DNA of 64,000 nucleotides, taken from Alistipes sp. (GTDB lineage: Bacteria > Bacillota > Clostridia > Oscillospirales > Ruminococcaceae). Made by a program: the position numbers and the translations under genes. Below are positions 53,742 through 62,823 of the stretch, piece after piece; positions within the stretch are counted from its first letter, which is position 1; each line of letters starts with the position of its first letter. Location: NCBI GenBank assembly GCA_023667265.1, contig JAMPAJ010000001.1, positions 1,107,151 to 1,171,150 of the forward strand, read 5' to 3'. Below the pieces are notes generated by a model, which did not search any database, was not told where the DNA came from, and saw only the letters and a list, made by a program, of their open reading frames with translations.

Positions 53742-55391
53742 TTACTGCTCCTTAGCTGCTTCTTCCTCAGCAGCCTTGAGAAGATCTGACATATCGAAAT
53801 TAAAATTGCTTACCGGCTTTTTCGGTGCAGGCTTAGAAGCCTCGGGAGCCGGCGTATGAGAATGAGACGAGCTGTTGAAGCCTGAGTTCTGGGGCTTTGC
53901 CGAAGCGGAAGAGCTTCCTCTGTATGCTCCGCCGGAAACGCTTGCAAAAGGATCATTTGCAGACATTTTAGGCTCCGTTTCCACATTTTTGCTTGAAGGT
54001 ACAGACTCAGCAACGGGAGCGGAAGCCTTTGGTGCAGAAGCAGCCTCAAACTTTGCCTTGGGAGCTTCGGCAGACTTGATAGCGCTCTCATCCTTAGAAC
54101 CTACAGCATCGCGAGCCTGGTCGATAACGACCTGTGCGTCCTTCATTTTGTCGGAAGCCTGACTTGTGAGCTTGTTTATCGAAGCTGTCAGGTCATTGAA
54201 CTTTGTGTTTACGCTTTCGATTTCATTAAGGAGCATAGAACGCACTGTAGAAGACATTTCGTTCAGCTTGGCAACCTTGTTGTTTGCGTCGTTAACAGCA
54301 GCCTCGGCCTGTGCGTTGGCATCGTTGATCGTCTTCTCGGCAGCCCGATTAGCCTCTTTGATAGTCTTCTCAGCCGCAGCGTTTGCGTCGTTGATAGTCT
54401 TTTCTGCAACGGCATTAGCCTCGTCAACTACCTTCTTAGCCTTTGCATCGGCATCCTTTGTAGTCGCAGCAGCCTCTTGCTCAGCCTGAACCTTGAGCTG
54501 GTTAACAGTTTTCTGAGCCTCCGTAAAGAGCGAACCCATAAGAGCCGCAGGATTGCTTGCATTCTCCCTGAGAGTTGCGATTTCCTTATTCAGCTCAGCG
54601 ATCTCCTTATCCTTATCAGCAGCAGCCTCATTATCCTTCTTCAGCTGTGCGATCTGGCTGTCCTTTTCTGCGGAAGCCTTATTAGCAGCCTCCAGCTCGG
54701 CAGTTTTAGACTTAAGAGCCTCTTCCTGCGCCTTGAGATCAGCAGTGATCTTTGTGACCTCCTGCTTAGCCTTTTCAAGCTCGACATTCGTGGTATTCGC
54801 AGCAGCAGGTACATTCTTTGATGCCTCAGATACTTTTCTCTCAGCGTCAGCAGCCTTTTTGGCAGCGTCTGACGCCTTCTGCTCGGCAGCTTTAAGCTGA
54901 GCTTTCAGGTTGTCGATCTCCTTCTTAGCAGCCTCAGCCACAGCGACCTGCTGATTTCCGGCAGTGCCCTGTGCAGGTGCGGCAGACTTTTCATTTGCGG
55001 TTTTAAGCTGAGCCTTGAGGTTATCAATTTCTCTTCTTGCAGCGTCGAGAGCCGCCTTTGTCTGAGGGTTCTCCACAACATTTGACCCGGCAGCAGGTGC
55101 TGCGCCGCCAGCCTTGAGCCTATCGAGCTGCTTCTGAAGCTCCTCCTTTTCCTTAATAGCCTCTCTGAGAGCCATATTGGAGGAATTGAGCTTTGCCTGA
55201 AGGTTATCCACCTGTGTTCTGAACTTTATAATTTCCTGGGGGTCGGCAGGCTTTTCGCCGGTGACCTCTTTGAGCTTCTTTTCAAGCTCCTCATTTTTAG
55301 AATTGAGTTCGTCGAGATAAGTAAGAACGTCTTCCTTAACAAATCCCTTCTGACCTATTTTCGTTTCCCTTAAAATGCTTGGCTGTTCCAT
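53742..55391 (-). CDS. DivIVA-like coiled-coil protein with 11-residue repeats
   Basis: A 549-residue protein. The N-terminus (KIGQKGFVKEDVLTYLDELN) resembles the membrane-binding start of DivIVA/GpsB proteins. Residues ~20-300 are continuous Lys/Glu/Ala coiled coil. Residues ~317-367 hold five tandem 11-residue repeats (AEKTINDANAA, AEKTIKEANRA, AEKTINDANAQ and neighbours). A low-complexity Ser/Ala/Pro tail ends it. There are no membrane segments. It sits next to ftsZ in the division cluster and has its own promoter, so a role in cell pole or septum organisation is likely but inferred. RBS AGGAG. Confidence 0.8.
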   Translation of the reverse strand: MEQPSILRETKIGQKGFVKEDVLTYLDELNSKNEELEKKLKEVTGEKPADPQEIIKFRTQVDNLQAKLNSSNMALREAIKEKEELQKQLDRLKAGGAAPAAGSNVVENPQTKAALDAARREIDNLKAQLKTANEKSAAPAQGTAGNQQVAVAEAAKKEIDNLKAQLKAAEQKASDAAKKAADAERKVSEASKNVPAAANTTNVELEKAKQEVTKITADLKAQEEALKSKTAELEAANKASAEKDSQIAQLKKDNEAAADKDKEIAELNKEIATLRENASNPAALMGSLFTEAQKTVNQLKVQAEQEAAATTKDADAKAKKVVDEANAVAEKTINDANAAAEKTIKEANRAAEKTINDANAQAEAAVNDANNKVAKLNEMSSTVRSMLLNEIESVNTKFNDLTASINKLTSQASDKMKDAQVVIDQARDAVGSKDESAIKSAEAPKAKFEAASAPKASAPVAESVPSSKNVETEPKMSANDPFASVSGGAYRGSSSASAKPQNSGFNSSSHSHTPAPEASKPAPKKPVSNFNFDMSDLLKAAEEEAAKEQ

Positions 55392-55597
55392 GTATACACT
55401 CCTATCTCCGCAGCAGACTGCGGAACAATTTGATCCCCGTAGGGCGGTGAAAAAGAGCAGACGCCCTCTGCGGAAATAAGCCTATACTGCAAAGGGAATG
55501 ATTCTTTTTCTGTCAAGATATAAAACCATCCCGGAATGCTAAACCGCTTTCCGATCAGGTCCATCCAAGTCAAAGTTTGAATATATTCATATAAACA

Positions 55598-55626
55598 ATT
55601 ATAACATATTTTTTATTAGTATTCAA
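55598..55626 (-). promoter_or_regulatory. Promoter of the coiled-coil division gene
   Basis: On the minus strand TTGAAT (55626-55621), a 17-base spacer and an extended -10 TATAAT (55603-55598). It leaves a ~200-base leader before the ATG at 55391. Confidence 0.75.
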
Positions 55627-55671
55627 TTGTAAAAATGTAGAATTTTTGCGTTGAATTTTAGTGGTTTTAAC

Positions 55672-55706
55672 GAAAAAATCAAAAGGCAGCCAAACAAAGC
55701 TGCCTT
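55672..55706 (-). terminator. ftsZ terminator
   Basis: AAGGCAGC (55683-55690) and GCTGCCTT (55699-55706) form a perfect stem; on the minus strand TTTTGATTTTTT follows. Confidence 0.85.
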
Positions 55707-55750
55707 CCTGATTAACAATTATAATATTAATGCCGAACACTGCGCCAGCA

Positions 55751-56866
55751 TCAGCCGCCCAGTATCTTAAGAATATCATCCAGATCGTAGTCAGGCTCAG
55801 ACTTTTTAGGCTGCTCTTCGGGAGTGATTTCCTCAATAAGAGGGTTATCGATCTTGATAACACCCTCCTCAGTTTTTTCTGCGCTTGCATTTTCAGCAGC
55901 AGGAGCGTCGGGATCGTCAAAACCGGCTGCGATAACTGTAATAGTCATCTCATCCTGCATATCCTCCTTGAACGCAGTACCAAAAATAAACTCCACATCA
56001 TCGGCAGCAGTATCTGTTATCATCTTTGTAGCCGCATCAACATCAGAGGACAGAATATCCTCAGACATAGCGATGTTGATAAGAAGCCTCTTAGCCCCGG
56101 AGATAGACGTCTCAAGAAGGGGACTGGAGATAACGGCATTTGCGGCCTCCTTAGCCTTATCCTTTCCGGAACCGTGTCCGATAGCCATATGCGCGTAGCC
56201 TGCTCCTCTCATGATTGTGGAAACATCGGCAAAATCCAGGTTTATGTAGCCTTCCTCTACAATAAGATCAGAAATGCTCTTTACGCCTGTTTTGAGAATA
56301 TCATCAGAAAGGGAGAAGGACTGCTTCATAGTAAGAGCCTGCTTGCCCTCCAGGAGCTTTTCGTTAGGGATAACGATAAGAGAATCAACATACTTTCTCA
56401 GTTCAGCGATTCCCTTTTCAGCCTGTGCCATTTTCTGCTCTCTCTCAAAAAGAAAAGGCTTTGTAACAACAGCAACAGTGAGAATATCCATCTCCTTCGC
56501 GATTTTAGCAACAACAGGAGCTGCGCCCGTACCTGTGCCGCCGCCCATTCCTGCCGTAATGAAGATCATATCTGCGCCCTTGAGATGAGCCTCTATTTCG
56601 TCTCTATTCTCCTCTGCACTGCGCTGTCCGATCTCAGGCTTATTTCCGGCGCCTCTGCCCTTTGTGAGCTTTGCACCGATCGGTATTCTTGTCTCAGCCT
56701 TAGACTTATTAAGTGCCTTCGCATCTGTGTTAACCGCAATATACTCAATATTGCCGACACCGGAATCGACCATGCAGTTAACGGCGTTTCCGCCGCCGCC
56801 GCCGACGCCTATGACCTTTATATTAACATCGGGTTCCATTGCTTCCTCGTAGTTAAAATCTGACAT
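55751..56866 (-). CDS. ftsZ: Cell-division tubulin FtsZ
   Basis: A 371-residue GTPase that forms the Z-ring. It has KVIGVGGGGGNAVNCMVDSG near the start, the tubulin signature GGGTGTGAAPVVA, and the C-terminal domain with ITVIAAGFDDP. The extreme C-terminus DYDLDDILKILGG is the conserved tail that binds FtsA/SepF-type partners. I use ATG 56866, which has GGAGGAG upstream; the longer frame to 56920 has none. A leader of ~190 bases separates it from ftsQ, suggesting its own promoter. Confidence 0.96.
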   Translation of the reverse strand: MSDFNYEEAMEPDVNIKVIGVGGGGGNAVNCMVDSGVGNIEYIAVNTDAKALNKSKAETRIPIGAKLTKGRGAGNKPEIGQRSAEENRDEIEAHLKGADMIFITAGMGGGTGTGAAPVVAKIAKEMDILTVAVVTKPFLFEREQKMAQAEKGIAELRKYVDSLIVIPNEKLLEGKQALTMKQSFSLSDDILKTGVKSISDLIVEEGYINLDFADVSTIMRGAGYAHMAIGHGSGKDKAKEAANAVISSPLLETSISGAKRLLINIAMSEDILSSDVDAATKMITDTAADDVEFIFGTAFKEDMQDEMTITVIAAGFDDPDAPAAENASAEKTEEGVIKIDNPLIEEITPEEQPKKSEPDYDLDDILKILGG

Positions 56867-57055
56867 TTTGAAACTCCTCCTATTTTTTATGTGCCCATAT
56901 AACCTAAAATCCAAATACAATAAGTCATAATAACACTTATTATTTTATCACATTTCAATAATTAATGCAAGTGAAACATCTATTATTAATTATTTTCTAC
57001 AATTCAGCCAATAATGCCGCTGATTCACAGGCTGTTTTTGCACATTTTAATCAAT

Positions 57056-57934
57056 TCAGAATACTACAGCTGTTGTCGTTTCAGGTATAACAGTATCGCC
57101 CTGAATATCCGTAACTGCCGGAGTCGTCGCAATAACAGTTTCGCTTTCTCCGCTGCTTCTGAAACTGCACTGATTTGAGCCGACCATTCTCAACTCGCCC
57201 TTTTTGCCCTTTACAGAATCGTCATTCATTACGTTCTGCGCCAGGTCGAGCTTATAATCCACGTCAGTCCAGTTGCCCATTCTGAATACAAGTCCGCTGC
57301 GGTAATACACTACGATATCGTACTCGTTCGTCAGGTCTATCGACGCTATATTGCTGTTATCATCTCTGTCGAAGCGGCTGATGAGCTGCGTAAACGCATC
57401 ATATTTGTTCTTATTTTTTGACGAAAGCTGCGTTCCGGCTGTCAGGTCTGCCGGATCGAAGCCATAGATTATGGGAAGTTCCTCCGTCTGGGTATAAAAA
57501 TTATTATCAGAAAGAATTTTTCCATTGCGGCTAACCAGAAGAACTCCGTTTTCGTGCTGGATATTATAGGCAGGTATACACCTGGTAACATGGATACGCA
57601 GAGTTGATGGAAAATCCCTGTTTACCTCGGCAGTCTCCACATTGAGCAGACTGTCGAGAATGGCTTTTTCAGCCTTATCCGTATCCATACGCAGAAGATT
57701 ATCCCCTGCGCTTATTCCCGACGCCTCCACTATCTGCATATAAGTGTAGCTGTCCGATTCTCCGGACACCACTATCTCGTCAACATTGAACAGAAAAGTG
57801 AAACAGGCTGTAACGCCCACTGTCAGTACAAGAAGCATAACCAGAAAGACATACAGACTCATCATCCGCTTTCTTCTGCGCATACGCTTTCCGCTGTTTG
57901 TTCGCTCTATATTGGTCTTTTCTACGTCATTCAT
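57056..57934 (-). CDS. ftsQ: Cell-division protein FtsQ/DivIB
   Basis: A 292-residue bitopic membrane protein. A basic cytoplasmic N-terminus (GKRMRRRKRMM) is followed by a membrane segment (~27-50), a POTRA domain (FNVDEIVVSGESDSYTYMQI) and the FtsQ/DivIB beta domain. It helps recruit and control the septal synthase. It lies 10 bases after murA and shares its transcript. Confidence 0.9.
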   Translation of the reverse strand: MNDVEKTNIERTNSGKRMRRRKRMMSLYVFLVMLLVLTVGVTACFTFLFNVDEIVVSGESDSYTYMQIVEASGISAGDNLLRMDTDKAEKAILDSLLNVETAEVNRDFPSTLRIHVTRCIPAYNIQHENGVLLVSRNGKILSDNNFYTQTEELPIIYGFDPADLTAGTQLSSKNKNKYDAFTQLISRFDRDDNSNIASIDLTNEYDIVVYYRSGLVFRMGNWTDVDYKLDLAQNVMNDDSVKGKKGELRMVGSNQCSFRSSGESETVIATTPAVTDIQGDTVIPETTTAVVF

Positions 57935-57944
57935 ACTCTTTCAC

Positions 57945-59216
57945 TTACTCTCTCCGTATAATACCGCCAAGAGATGTAACAGCCTCCTCAAATTTTTCGT
58001 ATCCTCTGTCAATGTGGTTTATTCCCGTCAATACCGTCGTTCCATCCGCGCCGACAGCAGCCGCAGCAACAGCCGCACCGCCTCTCAGATCGGTCGCCTC
58101 CGCCTCTGCGCCGTGAAGCCTGTCAACTCCGCGTATCACCGCAGCCTTACCCATGACTTCGATATCTGCGCCCATTTTTATAAGCGCATCCGTATGCCTG
58201 TAGCGGCAGTCGAAAATATTCTCCTCGAAAACGCTTGTTCCCTCCGCCGTTACGAGGGCAGCCATGAGGACAGCCTGCGCGTCTGTCGGAAAACCCGGAT
58301 GCGGCATCGTCCTTATTCTGTTTTTAATTGCCCGGAGACGACCTCCACGGCGGAGATATATCCTGTTTTCCGTTGAATAAATGCAGCATCCGGTCTGCTC
58401 CAGAACCGACAGAAACGGCTCCATTTCTGTTACACAGGCATTTTTAAGTATGAGTTCCCCTCCGGCGGCAGCAGCCATTGACAGGTAAGTCGCCCCGGCT
58501 ATCCTGTCCGGCATGACCGTGTATTCGCAGCCGTGAAGCTCCTCTTTTCCGTTTATTACGATCCGGCTTTCGCCGTCTCCCTTTATGTCTGCACCACAGC
58601 GCCTTAGAAATTCACACAGATCGCATATTTCCGGCTCTCGTGCGGCATTGTTGATGACCGTCTCGCCCTCTGCACGGACTGCGCAGAGAATTATGTTTTC
58701 CGTTGCTCCGACCGATGGAAATGAGAGGGATATTTTTGTGCCTCTGGCTCTTCCAGATGGCAGCCGGCAGTATATCCTGCCGCCGCGTATGCTGATTTCC
58801 GCACCCATTTTCCGAAGTGCGGCAAGGTGCATATCAATTGGTCGCGGTCCAAGCTCGCAGCCTCCCGGAGCGCTGACTTCACATTCGGACATCCTGCCAA
58901 GTATCGCGCCCATAAACATAATTGAGGAACGCATTTCACCCATAAGCTCGTCGGATATGGAAAAGCTGCCGGGACTGCTGCTGTCGATGACGGCATTGCC
59001 GCCGTCCATGCGGCATCTGCATCCGAGACAGGTCAGTATTCTCATTGCAGAATAAACATCCGTCAGCTTCGGACAGCCTTTCAGAACGGTTTCGCCCTTT
59101 GCAAGAAAAGCCGCCGCCATTATGGGAAGCGCGCTGTTTTTACTGCCCTGCAAGGCAATTTCACCGCAAAGCCGTCTGCCTCCCGTAATTACAAATTTCT
59201 GGGTATTCTTATGCAT
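57945..59216 (-). CDS. murA: UDP-N-acetylglucosamine 1-carboxyvinyltransferase
   Basis: A 423-residue enzyme for the first committed step of peptidoglycan synthesis. The catalytic cysteine loop is in SAPGGCELGPRPIDMHL, so it is the fosfomycin-sensitive Cys form. Other motifs are GSKNSALPIMAAA near the start and MPHPGFPTDAQAVLMAAL late. It lies downstream of murG, with a palindromic repeat in the gap, and upstream of ftsQ. RBS GAGGTGG. Confidence 0.93.
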   Translation of the reverse strand: MHKNTQKFVITGGRRLCGEIALQGSKNSALPIMAAAFLAKGETVLKGCPKLTDVYSAMRILTCLGCRCRMDGGNAVIDSSSPGSFSISDELMGEMRSSIMFMGAILGRMSECEVSAPGGCELGPRPIDMHLAALRKMGAEISIRGGRIYCRLPSGRARGTKISLSFPSVGATENIILCAVRAEGETVINNAAREPEICDLCEFLRRCGADIKGDGESRIVINGKEELHGCEYTVMPDRIAGATYLSMAAAAGGELILKNACVTEMEPFLSVLEQTGCCIYSTENRIYLRRGGRLRAIKNRIRTMPHPGFPTDAQAVLMAALVTAEGTSVFEENIFDCRYRHTDALIKMGADIEVMGKAAVIRGVDRLHGAEAEATDLRGGAAVAAAAVGADGTTVLTGINHIDRGYEKFEEAVTSLGGIIRRE

Positions 59217-59239
59217 AAAACCACCTCACAGCAATCTGG

Positions 59240-59291
59240 AGCAACACTGCAAAAAGCGCGTCTGATGCACGATCTCCGTACGGTGTTGCTT
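59240..59291. repeat. Copy of the ~50-bp palindromic repeat inside the division cluster
   Basis: AGCAACACTGC (59240-59250) faces ACGGTGTTGCT (right arm ending 59290) with one mismatch; the centre reads AAAAAGCGCGTCTGATGCACGA. It lies between murG and murA. Confidence 0.7.
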
Positions 59292-59330
59292 TGAATCTAC
59301 TCAATATAATATGCTGTGAGTGTTTTTTGG

Positions 59331-60467
59331 TTACTTCTGGTTCTTTTTCTCCAGCAGCTTCTCAACGACTGCAAGAATACGCTGATTCGTGTCATTAAGA
59401 TGAAGCTCCGCCGCGCTCTTCGACATCACTTCCACCTTATCGGGGTCATTGTATAGCTTTTCGATCTCCGATATTATCTTCTCCGAGGTAACGTCTTTCT
59501 GCTCGACGACCTCCGCAGCGCCTGCCCTGCCAAGTACCATTGCGTTATGATACTGGTGATTTCCGGCAACTATAGGCGACGGAATGAGGATCGAAGCTTT
59601 TCCGGCAGCTTCAAGCTCTGCCAGTGTGGACGCTCCGGAACGGCAGATGACCAGATCAGCCGCCGCAAGACAAATATCCATGTCGTTTATGTACTCCGTT
59701 ATCCTGAGTCTGTCGCTTTTCAGCGGTATTCCTGCCGCTTTCATGGCATCCGGGAAAACGTCTCTTCCATTTCCGCCGTAGCCGTGAATGTGATTGATCT
59801 TCAGCTTATTACCTGTATGCCACTTTACAGTCTCGATCATTGTGTCGTTGATGCAGCCTGCTCCCAGACTTCCGCCGAAGGACAGAATGGTAAAATCATT
59901 GTTGAATCCAAGTTTTTTACGCGCCTCACTCTTTGTCATATGATTGATGCCGCTCCGGACAGGCAAACCTGTGACGCTGTACTCGAATCTTCCCTTATCC
60001 ATAAATTTCAGAGCATCCTTTACCGTCAGCATAACATGGTCAACCTCCTTGGAAAGGAGACGATTCGTCACGCCGGGATAGGCGTTCTGCTCGTGGATAG
60101 CCGTGGGAATACCCATTTTTGCAGCCTTACGTATCACCGGCCCTGCTGCATAGCCGCCTGTACCAATAGCTATATCGGGTGCGAATCCCTTGATTATCTC
60201 CCTGGCACGCTTTCCCGAGGTAGTAAGATACGCCGCAGCCTTTATATTTCGCCCGATATTTTCCAGCGAGAGCTTCCGCTGAAATCCGGCTACTTTTATG
60301 GTCTCCAGCTTATATCCCGCCTGGGGCACAAGCTTAGCCTCCATACCCTTCGGAGTTCCTGCAAACAGAAACTCCGCATCGGGATATTTTTCCTTTATCA
60401 GGTCTGCAATGGCAAGACCGGGATTTATATGCCCGCCCGTTCCGCCGCATGAAATGAGAACTCTCAT
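59331..60467 (-). CDS. murG: Lipid II synthase MurG
   Basis: A 378-residue GT28 glycosyltransferase adding GlcNAc to lipid I. The N-terminal loop ISCGGTGGHINPGLA, the second Gly-rich loop LSFGGSLGAGCIN and the UDP-binding RSGASTLAELEAAGKASIL are typical. It works at the inner face of the membrane. Between ftsW and murA in the division cluster. Confidence 0.95.
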   Translation of the reverse strand: MRVLISCGGTGGHINPGLAIADLIKEKYPDAEFLFAGTPKGMEAKLVPQAGYKLETIKVAGFQRKLSLENIGRNIKAAAYLTTSGKRAREIIKGFAPDIAIGTGGYAAGPVIRKAAKMGIPTAIHEQNAYPGVTNRLLSKEVDHVMLTVKDALKFMDKGRFEYSVTGLPVRSGINHMTKSEARKKLGFNNDFTILSFGGSLGAGCINDTMIETVKWHTGNKLKINHIHGYGGNGRDVFPDAMKAAGIPLKSDRLRITEYINDMDICLAAADLVICRSGASTLAELEAAGKASILIPSPIVAGNHQYHNAMVLGRAGAAEVVEQKDVTSEKIISEIEKLYNDPDKVEVMSKSAAELHLNDTNQRILAVVEKLLEKKNQK

Positions 60468-60482
60468 AAATATACTCCTTTT

Positions 60483-61751
60483 TTATGCATTCTCCGCTTT
60501 CGGAGTCGTATTTTTGTCCGGCTTATACTGCCTGTGCTGGGAAACATTAAGGAGTATTCCCATTTCGGCAAGCTGCATTATCAGCGCAGTTCCGCCGTAG
60601 CTAAAAAACGGCAGGCTGATTCCGGTGTTCGGTATCAGATTGCTGACAACCGCGAGATTAAGCACAGTCTGTATGCCTATCTGAGTTGTGATACCAACTG
60701 CCAGCAGCATTCCGAAGCGATCCTTGCAGCGGACTGCTATCGAGTAGCCCTCCACAACCAGAAGGAAAAATACGATAATTATGGCAAGCGCGCCGACAAA
60801 GCCTATTTCCTCGCACACAATGGGGAAAACGAAGTCATTCTTTGTCTCCGGAAGATAGAGATATTTCTGTCTTGAATTTCCGAGTCCCAGACCGAACAGA
60901 CCGCCGGAACCGATAGCAATGATCGAATTGGTCGTCTGCCAGGTGTCGTTGAGGACGTCTGCAAACGGGTCTTTCCAGGACTTTATACGCGTACTTACGT
61001 AGCTGTCAGGATCCTTCGCCTGTGTGGCGATATAGAAGTATGCCACGGCAATTGCCGCAATTCCGAGGACAACGAACTGCTTCTTGTTAGCGCCTCCGCA
61101 CAGTATCATTGCAACGGCAACTGCACCCAGCAGCATGATACATGAAATGTGCTTCTCAAGGGCGATAAGCCCCACGTACAGACCAAGAAACAGAATATAT
61201 TTACCGATTCCCACGGAAAATTTATTCATATTCTTGCCGTCGCGCTCCATGCTGTAGGCAAAGAAGATGATAAGAGCAAGCTTCGCTACCTCCGAGGGCT
61301 GCAAGTCGATAGGACCGATCGTTATCCACCGCTTCGCACCCATTGAGCCGCCCTCTGTGTTGCCGACAATAAGTACTGCTACAAGAAGAACCGCTACAAA
61401 AATATAAAGCACGGCAGCCATATTGAACTTTCTGAAAAACGGTATTTCCGTCTTTTTAAAGTTATGATAGTCGAATTTCATGAAAAATATCATGGCGGCA
61501 AAGCCAATAACCGCAAATACAGCCTGATGCTTTGCATAGTACAGACCGTCGCCGAAATCGCTGTATGCCCAGGCGTAGCTTGCAGAGGACATCATAACGA
61601 GTCCGACCACAAGAAGTATCATGATATAGGCGAACAGAGACAGACTCATATCGCTGCTTCGTCCGCCGAAAACAGACCAGAAGCCGCTTTTTCGGGATGA
61701 TCCTTTTTCTGTTTTGCTCCGTGAGCCTTTTGCCTTAGCAGCAGAAGTCAT
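60483..61751 (-). CDS. ftsW: SEDS peptidoglycan glycosyltransferase FtsW
   Basis: A 422-residue protein with about ten membrane segments. A basic N-terminal tail precedes them; GGSMGAKRWITIGPIDLQPSE and ISLPFFSYGGTALI are SEDS hallmarks. It polymerises septal peptidoglycan with a class B PBP. Placement between mraY and murG supports FtsW over RodA. RBS AAAGGAG. Confidence 0.93.
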   Translation of the reverse strand: MTSAAKAKGSRSKTEKGSSRKSGFWSVFGGRSSDMSLSLFAYIMILLVVGLVMMSSASYAWAYSDFGDGLYYAKHQAVFAVIGFAAMIFFMKFDYHNFKKTEIPFFRKFNMAAVLYIFVAVLLVAVLIVGNTEGGSMGAKRWITIGPIDLQPSEVAKLALIIFFAYSMERDGKNMNKFSVGIGKYILFLGLYVGLIALEKHISCIMLLGAVAVAMILCGGANKKQFVVLGIAAIAVAYFYIATQAKDPDSYVSTRIKSWKDPFADVLNDTWQTTNSIIAIGSGGLFGLGLGNSRQKYLYLPETKNDFVFPIVCEEIGFVGALAIIIVFFLLVVEGYSIAVRCKDRFGMLLAVGITTQIGIQTVLNLAVVSNLIPNTGISLPFFSYGGTALIMQLAEMGILLNVSQHRQYKPDKNTTPKAENA

Positions 61752-61766
61752 TGCAGTCTCCTTTCA

Positions 61767-62807
61767 TTACTTGAATATGATAAGCGTTGCAATTCCCAGT
61801 ATGCCGAAAACAAGTCCGGCAAGTGAGAAAACAATAACGATTTTATACTCGCTCCACTTACTCATCTCAAAATGGTGGTGGATAGGAGTCATTTTAAAGA
61901 TACGTCTGCCCTCTCCGTACTTCTTTTTGGTATATTTGAAGTAGCTTACCTGGATAACTACGGACAGAGCTTCAATGATGTAGACCATAGCAGCGAGTAT
62001 CAGCAGCAGGTGCTTGTGAAGAACAAGACCAACGCCTGTGACCGCAGCTCCCAGGAACATCGAGCCGGTATCGCCCATAAAGCACTTTGCAGGATTGAGA
62101 TTCCAGATAAGGAAGCCGATACATCCTCCGGCAAGAGCCATAGTGAAGCAGGAAACCGATCTTTCGCCGAGATATGAGCAGCAGACTGTGAACACCAGCA
62201 TAGCCGCCAGCGTGACCGAGCCGCAGAGTCCGTCCACGCCGTCGGTAAGGTTTACGGCATTTGTCAGATAAATGATAACGGGAATAAGAATGATGTAGTA
62301 GAATATTCCCAGCTGCGGAGTCTCCCAGAAGCCGAAATCGAGGCTTGTCGAGCCGTCTCCGAACTTGTAAAGCGCGAAGAGAAATCCCAGAGAAAACAAG
62401 GTCTGCAAGAGAATTTTCTGTATTGCGGAAAGTCCGTCGTTATCCTTGCGGACGACCTTGATATAGTCATCTATAAAGCCGATAAGTCCGAAAAGCAGTG
62501 CAAAGAGCACCACGCTTATCAGCCTGTAGAAGTCCTTATGGGTCGCCGCTGCCGTCGTGTCGAGGTTAAAGAGCAGTCTGTACACCCAATATCCGCCGAT
62601 AGACGTTATAACGGCAGAAATGATGAACATGAATCCGCCCATAGTGGGAGTGCCCTGTTTTTTTGCGTGCCACTCCGGTCCGTCCTTTACCTTTATGGGC
62701 TGACCGAATTTGATCTTATGGAGAAAAGGCACAAGCCATTTTCCCGAGAGTCCGGCGATCGCAAAGGAAACAAGAACGATGCCGAGATTTATTAACCAGA
62801 AATTCAT
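61767..62807 (-). CDS. mraY: Phospho-N-acetylmuramoyl-pentapeptide transferase MraY
   Basis: A 346-residue integral membrane enzyme making lipid I. The Asp-rich motif IGFIDDYIK, NLTDGVDGLCG and the late histidine motif MTPIHHHFE are present. About ten membrane segments. Between murE and ftsW; RBS AAGGAG. Confidence 0.95.
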   Translation of the reverse strand: MNFWLINLGIVLVSFAIAGLSGKWLVPFLHKIKFGQPIKVKDGPEWHAKKQGTPTMGGFMFIISAVITSIGGYWVYRLLFNLDTTAAATHKDFYRLISVVLFALLFGLIGFIDDYIKVVRKDNDGLSAIQKILLQTLFSLGFLFALYKFGDGSTSLDFGFWETPQLGIFYYIILIPVIIYLTNAVNLTDGVDGLCGSVTLAAMLVFTVCCSYLGERSVSCFTMALAGGCIGFLIWNLNPAKCFMGDTGSMFLGAAVTGVGLVLHKHLLLILAAMVYIIEALSVVIQVSYFKYTKKKYGEGRRIFKMTPIHHHFEMSKWSEYKIVIVFSLAGLVFGILGIATLIIFK

Positions 62808-62823
62808 TTAGCTATAACACTCC

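Noticed and set aside
54288..54440. Possible CRISPR-like array from regular 33-bp repeats
   Set aside because: The repeats are in-frame 11-residue protein repeats inside a coding region, without unique spacers.
55370..55573. 67-codon minus frame ahead of the coiled-coil gene
   Set aside because: It overlaps the next start, lacks an RBS and has no recognisable content; kept only as a leader note.
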